Shown piece by piece: positions 17,019-25,186 of a stretch of 64,000 bases of DNA. Within the stretch, counting starts at the first letter, position 1; each line of letters starts with the position of its first letter. A program made the translations under genes and the position numbers. Below the pieces are notes generated by a model. That model was not told the DNA's origin. It was given only the letters and a program-made list of their open reading frames with translations, and did no database searches. The stretch comes from DALYJJ01 sp031969915 (GTDB lineage: Bacteria > Acidobacteriota > Terriglobia > Bryobacterales > Bryobacteraceae). The stretch lies in contig DALYJJ010000001.1 in NCBI GenBank assembly GCA_031969915.1, forward strand, positions 1 to 64,000, written 5' to 3'.

Positions 17019-19514
17019 CTAGAAGAGGTAGAGCGGAATGCCATTTTGGGGGGCCGGCTGATCGCCGCCCACGGTCACGGCCTGAGCCTCTTCTTCGCCC
17101 TGACCTTCGTTCACAGTGCGGCAGAAAATGCCGGTGTCGCCGAGGTACACTTCCAGTTCGCTGGGACGCGGAATGCTGCCCTGGATCAGCGCCTCTGAGA
17201 GCGGGTCCTCAATGTACTTCTGGAGCGCACGCCGCAACGGTCGCGCGCCGTAGCTGCGATCGGTGAGCGTCTTTTCGAGGATGTATTTGCTCGCCTCGGC
17301 CACCAGGCGGATCTTGATCTGCTTGGGAACCAGGTTGACGTTGATCTGCCCCACGAGCATGTCGACGATCTGGATGAGGTCGTCGTCGGTGAGCGAGGTG
17401 AACAGGATCACTTCGTCGAGGCGGTTGAGGAACTCGGGATTGAAGGCGCGCTTGACCTCGCTCATCACCTGGTCCTCAATCTTGGCCGGGATGGAGCCTT
17501 CGGCGACGGGCGCGGAGAAGCCCATGGGGTTCTTCTTATCGAGGAACCGCGCGCCGAGATTCGAAGTCATGATGATGATCGTGTTCTTGAAGTCCACCGT
17601 GTTGCCGAGGCCGTCGGTGAGTTGGCCGTCTTCAAACACCTGCAGCAGGATGTTGTAGACATCGGGGTGGGCCTTCTCGATCTCGTCGAGCAGAATGATG
17701 GAGTAGGGCTGGCGCTTGACGCGCTCGGTGAGTTGGCCGCCCTCTTCGTAGCCGACGTATCCGGGAGGAGAACCGATCAGCTTCGAGACCGAGTGCTTCT
17801 CCATGAACTCAGACATATCGAAGCGGATGAGCGACTTCTCGCTACCGAAGAGAAACTCGGCGAGGGCGCGCGCGACCTCGGTCTTGCCGACGCCGGTGGG
17901 GCCGAGGAACAGGAACGAGCCGGCGGGCCGCTTGGGCGATTTCAAACCCGCGCGGGAACGGCGGATGGCGCGCGCCAGGGCGCCGATGGCCTTATCCTGG
18001 CTGACCACGCGCTTGTGCAGCTCCTCTTCGATGCGCAGGAGCTTGGTGACTTCCTCTTCCTTGATGGCGGTCATGGGAACGCCGGTCCAGCGCGCCACGA
18101 CGTCCTCGATATCGTCCTTGGTGACGACGCCGGTGGAGGTGTCGTCCAGGTTGTACTTCTCGCGAAGCTGGCGTAGGTTCTCGCGTTCTTTGCGTTCCTC
18201 GTCGGAGTAGAAGCGGGCCTTTTCAAACTCGTGATTGGCGATCGCGTTTTCCATCCGGTGGACGATGAACTTGATGCGCTTCTGGATGTCGGCGACGTCC
18301 GGCGGGAGCGTGGTCTGGCGGAGCTTCACTCGGGCGCCCGCTTCGTCGATGAGATCGATCGCCTTGTCTGGCAGGAACCGGTCGGGGATGAACCGGGTGG
18401 AGGTGAAGACGGCGCTTTCAATGGACTCGTCGGTGTAGGCGACGGCGTGGAACTTCTCGTAGCGCTCCTTGATCCCGAACAGGATCTTGATGGCGTCGCT
18501 TTCGGTGGGGGGCGGCACCTTCACCGCCTGGAAGCGGCGCTCGAGCGAGCGGTCCTTTTCGATCGACTTGCGATACTCGCCGGGCGTGGTGGCGCCGATG
18601 CACTGAATCTCGCCGCGCGAGAGGGCGGGCTTGAGGATGTTGGCGGCGTCGAGGGACCCTTCGGCCGAGCCCGCGCCCACCAGGGTGTGCAACTCGTCGA
18701 TGAAGATGATGGCGTTCTGGTTGTCCATCAACTCCTTCATGATGGTCTTCAAACGCTCTTCGAACTGGCCGCGGTACTTGGTGCCGGCGACGATGAGGGA
18801 GAGGTCGAGGGCGAGGATCCGTTTCTCGGCGAGGAACGAAGGCACGTCGCCGTCGGCGATGCGCTGGGCGAGACCCTCGACGATGGCGGTCTTGCCGACG
18901 CCCGGTTCGCCGATGAGGACGGGATTGTTCTTGGTGCGGCGGCAGAGGATCTGCACGACGCGCTCGAGTTCGAAATCGCGGCCGATCAGCGGATCGAGCG
19001 AGCCGTCCATAGCGGCCTGCGTCAGGTCGCGGGAAAACTCGCTCAGCAGGCTCGATTCCTTGGGCCGGCTGGAGGTCATCTTCTCCGACGTCGAGCGCGC
19101 GATCTCCTCGCGCACCTGGGAAAGCCGGAGGCCGCGTTCGTGCAGGATCTCGGCGGCGAAGCTCTTCTCTTCGCGGAGCAGCCCGAGCAGCAGATGCTCG
19201 GTCCCGATGTGCTTATGGTTGAGACGCTCCGCCTCTTCGGCGGCATAGGCGAGCACACGCTTACACTCGTGGCTCAGCGGAAGATCGACCGAAGTCGAAA
19301 CCTTCTCCCGCATCGTGGTGTGCGCCTCAATCTGCTTCCGGATCGATTCGATGGCGGTATGAGAACGAAGGAAACGGTTGGCGAGTGCCTTGTCTTCGCG
19401 GAGCAACCCGAGGAGCAGGTGTTCCGTTTCGATGTAGGGGCTGCCGAACTGGCTCGCCTCGTAGCGGGCGAAGAAGATCACCCGTCTCGCCTTCTCGGTA
19501 TAACGTTCAAACAT
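17019..19514 (-). CDS. clpC: ATP-dependent Clp protease ATP-binding subunit ClpC
   Basis: 831 residues from the ATG at 19514 (MFERYTEKARRVIFFAR), the canonical ClpC beginning; upstream codons of the open frame are not conserved. Two Clp_N repeats occupy residues 1-145, AAA1 has GEPGVGKTA, a UVR motif lies in the middle region near residue 430 (FEKARFYSDEERKERENL), AAA2 has GPTGVGKTEVARAL, and a D2-small domain precedes a short tail. ClpC unfolds substrates for ClpP; the UVR and N domains mark ClpC rather than ClpA or ClpB. No mcsA, mcsB or ctsR is adjacent. A 208 bp leader region precedes it. Confidence 0.97.
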   Translation of the reverse strand: MFERYTEKARRVIFFARYEASQFGSPYIETEHLLLGLLREDKALANRFLRSHTAIESIRKQIEAHTTMREKVSTSVDLPLSHECKRVLAYAAEEAERLNHKHIGTEHLLLGLLREEKSFAAEILHERGLRLSQVREEIARSTSEKMTSSRPKESSLLSEFSRDLTQAAMDGSLDPLIGRDFELERVVQILCRRTKNNPVLIGEPGVGKTAIVEGLAQRIADGDVPSFLAEKRILALDLSLIVAGTKYRGQFEERLKTIMKELMDNQNAIIFIDELHTLVGAGSAEGSLDAANILKPALSRGEIQCIGATTPGEYRKSIEKDRSLERRFQAVKVPPPTESDAIKILFGIKERYEKFHAVAYTDESIESAVFTSTRFIPDRFLPDKAIDLIDEAGARVKLRQTTLPPDVADIQKRIKFIVHRMENAIANHEFEKARFYSDEERKERENLRQLREKYNLDDTSTGVVTKDDIEDVVARWTGVPMTAIKEEEVTKLLRIEEELHKRVVSQDKAIGALARAIRRSRAGLKSPKRPAGSFLFLGPTGVGKTEVARALAEFLFGSEKSLIRFDMSEFMEKHSVSKLIGSPPGYVGYEEGGQLTERVKRQPYSIILLDEIEKAHPDVYNILLQVFEDGQLTDGLGNTVDFKNTIIIMTSNLGARFLDKKNPMGFSAPVAEGSIPAKIEDQVMSEVKRAFNPEFLNRLDEVILFTSLTDDDLIQIVDMLVGQINVNLVPKQIKIRLVAEASKYILEKTLTDRSYGARPLRRALQKYIEDPLSEALIQGSIPRPSELEVYLGDTGIFCRTVNEGQGEEEAQAVTVGGDQPAPQNGIPLYLF

Positions 19515-19722
19515 AGGAGCTACCTTATTAGAAGCCGGACCCCGGGAAAAGATTCCCCCGATGCTCGGCACTCCGCGGACCTACGGCCCGCAACCCTGAA
19601 CCCGCCGCTCCGACAGAGAGCGGCCGCTTGCATACCCTCTGGCGACCATTGTAGAGCCTTCCGGTGTGGAAAAGTCAGACAGGTTGTTACGGATCTGGGT
19701 GCGGCCGGTCGTGGGGCCCCGG
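19515..19722 (-). promoter_or_regulatory. clpC upstream region with a -10-like TACAAT
   Basis: This 208 bp gap between the ABC ATPase gene and clpC has no gene I can support. On the minus strand TACAAT lies at 19648-19653, with CTGACT 19 bp upstream as a poor -35. That would give a leader of about 130 bases. I see no CtsR-like direct repeat or CIRCE element. Confidence 0.3.
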
Positions 19723-20430
19723 TCAGGCGACCGGCTGGAGCGCGCCCTGTTTGAGCTCCAGGACGCGGTCGCAGCGGCGCGCGAAGGCCAGATTGTGGGT
19801 GACATAGACGCTGGTGAGGCCGTGGGCGCGGTGAAGATCCGCGAGCAGGGAGATGATGCGCTCGCCGGTGTTCGCGTCCAGGTTGCCCGTGGGCTCGTCG
19901 GCGAGCAGGAGCTTCGGGCGGGCGACCAGGGCGCGGGCGAGGACGACGCGCTGCTGCTCGCCGCCGGAGAGTTCGCCGGAGCGGTGGGAGGCGCGCGCCT
20001 TCAGGCCCACTTCCTCCAGGCGGTCAAGCGCGGCGGCGGCGGCCTGGGCCCGCGGCGTGCCGCCGATCAGCAGGGGCATGGCGACGTTCTCGAGGGCGGT
20101 GAATTCCGGCAGCAGGTAGTGGATCTGCCAGACGAAGCCGACTTCGCGATTGCGGATGCCGGCGAGGGCGGCGTCGTCCAGCCGGGTGAGGTTGCGGCCT
20201 TCGAAGTGGACCTCGCCGGAGGTGGGCCGGTCGAGCCCGCCGAGTAGGTGCAGGAGCGTGCTCTTCCCCGTTCCGGATGCGCCCACCAGGGCCAGGCGCT
20301 CACCGCGCCGGACGTCGAGGTTCAGGTTGGTGAAGACGCTGAACTCGCCTCCGCCGGAGGAGTAGTTTTTGGTCAGATCGACGGTGCGAAGGCAAGAGGG
20401 CGTGGCGTCCATGGGCGGTCCCGTTCTCAT
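19723..20430 (-). CDS. ABC transporter ATP-binding protein, LolD/MacB type
   Basis: 235 residues. The protein has Walker A GASGTGKST, Q-loop WQIHYLLPEFTALENVAMPL, signature LSGGEQQRVVLARAL, Walker B LLLADEPTGNLD and the H-loop VTHNLAFAR. The PTGNLD ending and the LNLDVRRGERLAL start place it in the LolD/FtsE/MacB group that powers lipoprotein release or MacB-like export. No FtsX/LolCE-type permease lies on either side, so its partner is elsewhere. Starts at 20430 and at 20412 are both possible and neither has a strong ribosome site. Confidence 0.88.
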   Translation of the reverse strand: MRTGPPMDATPSCLRTVDLTKNYSSGGGEFSVFTNLNLDVRRGERLALVGASGTGKSTLLHLLGGLDRPTSGEVHFEGRNLTRLDDAALAGIRNREVGFVWQIHYLLPEFTALENVAMPLLIGGTPRAQAAAAALDRLEEVGLKARASHRSGELSGGEQQRVVLARALVARPKLLLADEPTGNLDANTGERIISLLADLHRAHGLTSVYVTHNLAFARRCDRVLELKQGALQPVA

Positions 20431-20458
20431 GGTCGCATCCCGGCGGCGGCGGCCGGTT

Positions 20459-21841
20459 TTAGGATTTCAGGCGGTCGCTGCCGTAGGGAGGGCGCTGCGG
20501 CCGGGCCAGGAGTTTGTTGGCTTCTTCGTCGTTGAGGAAGCGCTCGGTGGCCGGGTCCCATTTGAGTTCGCGGCCCACGCGCATGGCGATGTGGCTCACC
20601 AGGCAGGCGCTGCAGGAACGGTGCCCCTCTTCGGCGGGGGCGATGGGGGCACGCTTGTCTTTGATCGCCATCAGCCAGTCCAGGTGATGGTCGTTGCGCG
20701 GGCTGGCGTGGAGACGCACGTCCGTGGGCTTGAATTCGGCGGCGATGATGCGGAGGTCGTGCGCGTCCAGCACAGGGCTGCGTTTGCCGGCGGCGGCGTC
20801 GGGGAGGTTGTAGCGCCCGCGGGTGACCCAGACCCAGCCTTCTTCGCCCACGAACTTCACCCCGTTCTCATACTTGTCGCTGACGAACATCTGCGCGCCG
20901 TTGGCGTATTTCGCCCGCACGTGGAAACTGCCGTGGACGTCCCACAGGCCTTGTTTCGGAAACTCGGCGAGGGCGACCACTTCGACGGGGCCGCCGTTCT
21001 CGACGCCCATCGCCCAGTGCGCGATGTCGTAGTGGTGCGTGCCCCAGCCGGTGATCATGCCCGCGCCGAACTGTTCGCAGCGCAACCAACCGGGGCGGTC
21101 GTAGCGTTTGCGAATGTCGGGCGACTGCGGATGCACGCGGTTCTCGGTGTAGTAGGCCAGGGGCGTGGAACCGAGCCACCGGTCGTAGTCCAGGTTCTTG
21201 GGCACCGGCATTTCCGGCTCGACGGGGCCGGAGGGATCGTAGGGAAGGCCGATGTAGATCTCCTTGACCTTGCCGATGCGCCCGTTGCGCACCATCTCGC
21301 AGGCGTGGCGGAAGGGCATCGCCGAGCGCTGCTGGCTGCCGAGCTGGAAGGCGACCCCGGAGCGCTTCACCACGTCCGCCATCTGGCGGCCTTCCTTGAT
21401 GGTCAGCGAAGCCGGCTTTTGCAGGTAGATGTGCTTGCCCGCGGCCGCGGCCTCCATCGCGGGCTGGGCATGCCAGTGGTCGGGGGTGCTGATGGCGATG
21501 GCGTCGATCGACTTGTCGGCGAGCATCTCATGGTAGTCGGTGTACGTCTTCACCGCCGAGTAGTTACCGCTGCCGAAGCGCCGCGCATACGCGGACTCAA
21601 CCAGTTCCTTGCCGTCGGCGAGCCGCACGGTATCGATGTCGCAGACGGCGACGAAGCGCGCGACATCGGCGTGCCGCAGGATGCCGGGGAACTCAGAGGC
21701 GCGCGCGATGCGGCCCGTGCCCAGTTGGCCCACCTGGATCAGGTTGCTGGGAGCATTCTGTCCCAGCACGTGGGCGGGAACGATGGTGGGAAAACCGGCC
21801 ACGGCGGCGGCCCGCAGGAACTCCCGGCGCGAACTCTTCAT
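20459..21841 (-). CDS. Tat-exported Gfo/Idh/MocA-family oxidoreductase
   Basis: 460 residues from the ATG at 21841. The N-terminus MKSSRREFLRAAAVAGFP has the twin-arginine motif SRREFL followed by a hydrophobic stretch, so it is predicted to be exported folded with its cofactor. The Rossmann domain follows (QVGQLGTGRIARASE), then the family signature HIYLQKPASLT near residue 125 and GWGTHHYDIAHWAMG near residue 205. The start overlaps the GH16-ThuA stop by four bases (ATGA on the minus strand), so it is translated with it. The substrate is probably a sugar released by the neighbouring glycosidase; that link is inference. Confidence 0.88.
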   Translation of the reverse strand: MKSSRREFLRAAAVAGFPTIVPAHVLGQNAPSNLIQVGQLGTGRIARASEFPGILRHADVARFVAVCDIDTVRLADGKELVESAYARRFGSGNYSAVKTYTDYHEMLADKSIDAIAISTPDHWHAQPAMEAAAAGKHIYLQKPASLTIKEGRQMADVVKRSGVAFQLGSQQRSAMPFRHACEMVRNGRIGKVKEIYIGLPYDPSGPVEPEMPVPKNLDYDRWLGSTPLAYYTENRVHPQSPDIRKRYDRPGWLRCEQFGAGMITGWGTHHYDIAHWAMGVENGGPVEVVALAEFPKQGLWDVHGSFHVRAKYANGAQMFVSDKYENGVKFVGEEGWVWVTRGRYNLPDAAAGKRSPVLDAHDLRIIAAEFKPTDVRLHASPRNDHHLDWLMAIKDKRAPIAPAEEGHRSCSACLVSHIAMRVGRELKWDPATERFLNDEEANKLLARPQRPPYGSDRLKS

Positions 21842-23343
21842 TCCAGACTCTCCTTCGCTTCGCCCATGGCCCAGAGGATGCCGCCCAACAGGTGCCGCAG
21901 GAAAAGCGGATCCCGGTAGTGCTCCTTCTTGTGTCCGAGCGCGGTGTAAAACGTGCGTCCTCCATCGTAGCGGAGTGTCCAGGCGAGGGGAAGCGAGTCG
22001 CCGAAGGGCGGGAGGAAGGGGAAGCCGGAGCGTTTCGGATCGTCGAGTTTCGTGGGATCGGTGACGAACAAGGGCGCGATCCCGGGATTCATCGGATCGT
22101 GGTAGTAACACTCGTCGCTCCACTCGAACTTCGCGGGAAGCCCGCGGGTGGCGGGATGTCCGGTGTCCTTGACCCGGATGAGGAAGGTCTGGATCTTCGG
22201 GTGGTACACGAACCGGCCGCCGGCGAGCATGCGGTACCAGTCCCAGCCGCGTTCGGAGCCGGTGGCGGAATGGATGCCGACATAACCGCCGCCGCGCTGA
22301 ACGTAGCGCATGAAGGCGTCCCGCTGGCTGTCCTTCAGGAAGGCCTCGTTGTTGCTGTTTGAAAAGACGATGGCGCGAAACGGCTTCAGGCGCTCGTCGC
22401 TGAAGATTTCGGGATCCTCACTCCACTCGACGGCGAAACCGGCTTCGGCGCCGAGTTTCCTGAGCGCCGCGACGCTGTCCGCGATGTTGTCGTGGACGTA
22501 GCCGACGCCATTGCGCGTGTAGACGAGAACGTTGCCCAGAGGCGCCGCCTGGTGAGGGCGTTCGTAGACACGGACCCAGTCGACGGCGAGGCGTTGAGGG
22601 AACGTCGTGGAGGCATCGGGGTTGCCGGGCCAGCGGCCGCCCACGGCGAGGTTGAGCAGGAGGTGATGGGGACGGTCGAAGACCCAGCGCCGGTCCTTCG
22701 GAAGAGCGGAGGGGGTGAGCGCGAAATAGAGCTTGCCATCAACGTACCAGCGAATGACGTTGGGCTCCCACTCGATGCCGAAGACGTGGAAGTCCGCGGA
22801 GAGGGGCTTGGGGCCGGAGATGGCGCCGGAGATGCTTTCGCCGCCCGAATAGCCCGGCCCGTGCAACGTTCCATAGAGCGTGGCGGGTTCGCGCCCGATG
22901 TTCTCCATGATGTCGATCTCGCCGCACTCGGGCCAGCCCACCCGATCGATGTCTTCGCCGAGCATCCAGAAGGCGGGCCAGATGCCCTGGCCGGAGGGGA
23001 GCTTCATGCGCGCCTCGATGCGCCCGTAGGTGCGCGCGAACTTACCTTTCGTGATGAGCCGCGCCGAAGTGTAGTCGCGGGAGACGCCGGCGGCGCCGGT
23101 GTACTTCTCGGCGCGGGCCTGAATGACGAGCATGCCGTTTTCGAGAAAGGCGTTCTCCTGGCGGTTGGTGTAGTACTGGAGTTCGTTGTTGCCCCAGCCG
23201 TGGCCGCCATCGGCGTGCGTCCATTTCGCGGCGTCGAGCGCGGCGCCGTCGAATTCATCGGACCAGACGAGTTTCCAGCCGCCGGTCTGCGCGGCGGCCG
23301 CGAAGGCAAGGGATAAAAGGATGAGAAAAGCGCGCGCCCACAT
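21838..23343 (-). CDS. Secreted fusion of a GH16 endo-glucanase/laminarinase-like domain and a ThuA-like domain
   Basis: 501 residues. A signal peptide (MWARAFLILLSLAFAAAAQ) leads to a GH16 domain at ~20-265. It has the catalytic ExDxxE motif as GEIDIMENIG, plus the lead-in HGWGNNELQYYT and IWPAFWMLG. GH16 enzymes cleave beta-1,3/1,4-glucans, agar or carrageenan. Residues ~270-495 form a ThuA (trehalose-utilisation, glutamine-amidotransferase-like) domain, with NVLVYTRNGVGYVHDNI and GGGYVGIHSATGSERGWDWY. ThuA domains in Acidobacteria often accompany polysaccharide breakdown, but their reaction is unclear. It heads a coupled pair with the Tat oxidoreductase. The opposite-strand epimerase gene starts 26 bp away, leaving little promoter space. 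Confidence 0.9.
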   Translation of the reverse strand: MWARAFLILLSLAFAAAAQTGGWKLVWSDEFDGAALDAAKWTHADGGHGWGNNELQYYTNRQENAFLENGMLVIQARAEKYTGAAGVSRDYTSARLITKGKFARTYGRIEARMKLPSGQGIWPAFWMLGEDIDRVGWPECGEIDIMENIGREPATLYGTLHGPGYSGGESISGAISGPKPLSADFHVFGIEWEPNVIRWYVDGKLYFALTPSALPKDRRWVFDRPHHLLLNLAVGGRWPGNPDASTTFPQRLAVDWVRVYERPHQAAPLGNVLVYTRNGVGYVHDNIADSVAALRKLGAEAGFAVEWSEDPEIFSDERLKPFRAIVFSNSNNEAFLKDSQRDAFMRYVQRGGGYVGIHSATGSERGWDWYRMLAGGRFVYHPKIQTFLIRVKDTGHPATRGLPAKFEWSDECYYHDPMNPGIAPLFVTDPTKLDDPKRSGFPFLPPFGDSLPLAWTLRYDGGRTFYTALGHKKEHYRDPLFLRHLLGGILWAMGEAKESLE

Positions 23344-23369
23344 GGCTGTGTGATATCGTTTTGGTCGTT

Positions 23370-24221
23370 ATGAAGTCAAGCCATACCTTTTCCCGGCGTT
23401 CGTTTCTGGCGATGAGCGCGGCGGCGGGGCCGCTGGCCTCGGGCGCGCTGGCGGCGAAGAAAGTACCGGTTGGATTGGAACTGTTTTCGGTGCGCAACGA
23501 GCTGGCCAAGGACCTGATGGGCACGGTGCGCAAGGTGGCGGCGATGGGCTACGACGGCGTCGAGTTCTTCTCGCCCTACTATCAGTGGACGACGCAGTAC
23601 GCCAAGGACGTGCGGAATCTGCTGGACGAAGTGAAGCTGAAGTGCTGGTCGACGCACAACGGAATGAACGCGCTCTCGAAGGAGGGCCTGCCGAAGGCGA
23701 TCGAGTTGAACCAGATCCTGGGCTCGAAGTACATCGTCGCGGCGAGCGCGGGACGGGTGGAAGGCCTGGACGGATGGAAGCGCGTGGCGGAGACGTTGAA
23801 CAACGCGGCGGACGCGCTGTCGGCGTACAAGATGGCGCCGGGCTTTCACAATCACCAGACCGAGTTCAAGCCGATCGAAGGCAAGATGCCGATCGAGGTG
23901 CTGGCGGAAAACACGGTGAAGAGCGTGGTGTTGCAGTTGGACGTGGGCACGTGCGTCGAGGTGGGCCAGGACCCGGTGGCGTGGATCAAGAAGAACCCGG
24001 GGCGCATCAAGTGCATGCACCTGAAGGAGTGGTCGAAGGAGCCCGGCAAGGGCTATCACGTGCTCTTCGGAGAAGGCAACGCGCCGTGGAAAGAGATCTT
24101 CAAGGCGGCCGAGTCGAAGGGCGGCATTGAGTTCTACCTGATCGAACAGGAAGGCGCGAGCATTCCTCCCTTCGAGGCTTCCGAAGAGTGTCTCAAGCGG
24201 TATCAGAAGCTGCGCGGATGA
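23370..24221 (+). CDS. Tat-exported sugar phosphate isomerase/epimerase-family protein
   Basis: 283 residues from the ATG at 23370; a TTG nine bases earlier is less likely. The N-terminus has the Tat motif SRRSFLAMSAAAG. The TIM-barrel follows with LELFSVRNELAKDLMGTVR, AAMGYDGVEFF, GFHNHQTEFKP, LQLDVGTCVEVGQDP, KCMHLKEWS and YLIEQEG, matching the AP-endonuclease-2/xylose isomerase-like family. Being exported, it cannot act on cytosolic sugar phosphates; a free sugar or inositol is more likely. It overlaps the next gene by ATGA (24218-24221), and it mirrors the cytosolic epimerase at 1351. Confidence 0.86.
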   Translation: MKSSHTFSRRSFLAMSAAAGPLASGALAAKKVPVGLELFSVRNELAKDLMGTVRKVAAMGYDGVEFFSPYYQWTTQYAKDVRNLLDEVKLKCWSTHNGMNALSKEGLPKAIELNQILGSKYIVAASAGRVEGLDGWKRVAETLNNAADALSAYKMAPGFHNHQTEFKPIEGKMPIEVLAENTVKSVVLQLDVGTCVEVGQDPVAWIKKNPGRIKCMHLKEWSKEPGKGYHVLFGEGNAPWKEIFKAAESKGGIEFYLIEQEGASIPPFEASEECLKRYQKLRG

Positions 24222-25180
24222 CCAGGACCATCGCCGCCGCGCTGCTGCTGGCCTGCGCGGCGGCGGCGCAACCGCCCACGGCGGAAATCTCGAACCGTTC
24301 GCTGAAGCTGAAGCTGGTGCTGCCGGACCGCGACCGCGGCTACTATCGAGGCACCCGGTTCGATTGGTCGGGGCAGGTTTCGAGCCTGACCTATCAGGGT
24401 CACCAGTATTTCGGGGTGTGGTTTCCGAAGTACGACCCCCTGCTGCACGACGCGATTCAAGGGCCGGTGGAGGAGTTCGTCAAAGGCGAGACGAGCATCG
24501 GCTACGACGAGGCGCAACCCGGCGACACGTTCCTGCGCCTGGGCGTCGGGATGGTGCGGCGTATCGACGCCGGGCCGTTCCAGCGCTTCTCCACCTATCC
24601 GATCGTCAACCACGGAACGTGGACGCTGCGGCCCTACGCGGACCGCTACGAGTTCGTTCACGAGTTGAAGGACTCCTCCGGCTACGGCTACCGGTATGAG
24701 AAGACGCTGCGGCTGGACGGGGCGAAGCCGCGGCTCACGATCGATCACGTGTTGCGGAACACGGGCCGGAAGGCGCTCGAGACATCGCAGTACAATCACA
24801 ACTTCTTCACCATCGACGGGCAGCCGACGGGGCCGGATTTCCAGGTGATTTTCCCGTTCGCGGTGAAGTCCGCGCGCGACCTCGGCGACAAGGCCGCGGT
24901 GGAAGGAAATCGCCTGATCTACAAGCGGGAACTCGAAACCGGCGAATCCGCCTTCACTGAGCTGAGCGGTTTCGGCGCCACGGCGAAGGACTTCGATCTC
25001 CGGATTGAGAACACGAAGACCAAGGCGGGAGTGCGCATCCGCGGAGACCGGCCGATCGAGAAGATCGTCTACTGGTCAATCCGCACCACGCTGTGCCCGG
25101 AGCCGTACATTGCACTTCGCGTGCCGCCGGGCGGCGTGACGAAGTGGCGGTTGACGTACGACTTCTATACGCTACCCTGA
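24218..25180 (+). CDS. Secreted protein with probable galactose-mutarotase-like (aldose epimerase-like) fold
   Basis: 320 residues from the ATG at 24218, overlapping the epimerase stop. A signal peptide (MTRTIAAALLLACAAAAQ) is followed by an all-beta pattern with segments such as FDWSGQVSSLTYQGHQYFG, RYEKTLRLDGAKPRLTIDHVL, SQYNHNFFTID and RVPPGGVTKWRLTYDF. These resemble the supersandwich of aldose 1-epimerases, but I cannot see all catalytic residues, so the fold is inferred. The neighbours (epimerase, GH16-ThuA, Gfo/Idh) suggest that it handles a carbohydrate in the periplasm. Confidence 0.6.
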   Translation: MTRTIAAALLLACAAAAQPPTAEISNRSLKLKLVLPDRDRGYYRGTRFDWSGQVSSLTYQGHQYFGVWFPKYDPLLHDAIQGPVEEFVKGETSIGYDEAQPGDTFLRLGVGMVRRIDAGPFQRFSTYPIVNHGTWTLRPYADRYEFVHELKDSSGYGYRYEKTLRLDGAKPRLTIDHVLRNTGRKALETSQYNHNFFTIDGQPTGPDFQVIFPFAVKSARDLGDKAAVEGNRLIYKRELETGESAFTELSGFGATAKDFDLRIENTKTKAGVRIRGDRPIEKIVYWSIRTTLCPEPYIALRVPPGGVTKWRLTYDFYTLP

Positions 25181-25186
25181 AGCCTT

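Noticed and set aside
19515..19722. Small gene or structured RNA in the clpC leader
   Set aside because: The region has no convincing open frame with a ribosome site and no extended stem pattern beyond GC-rich background.
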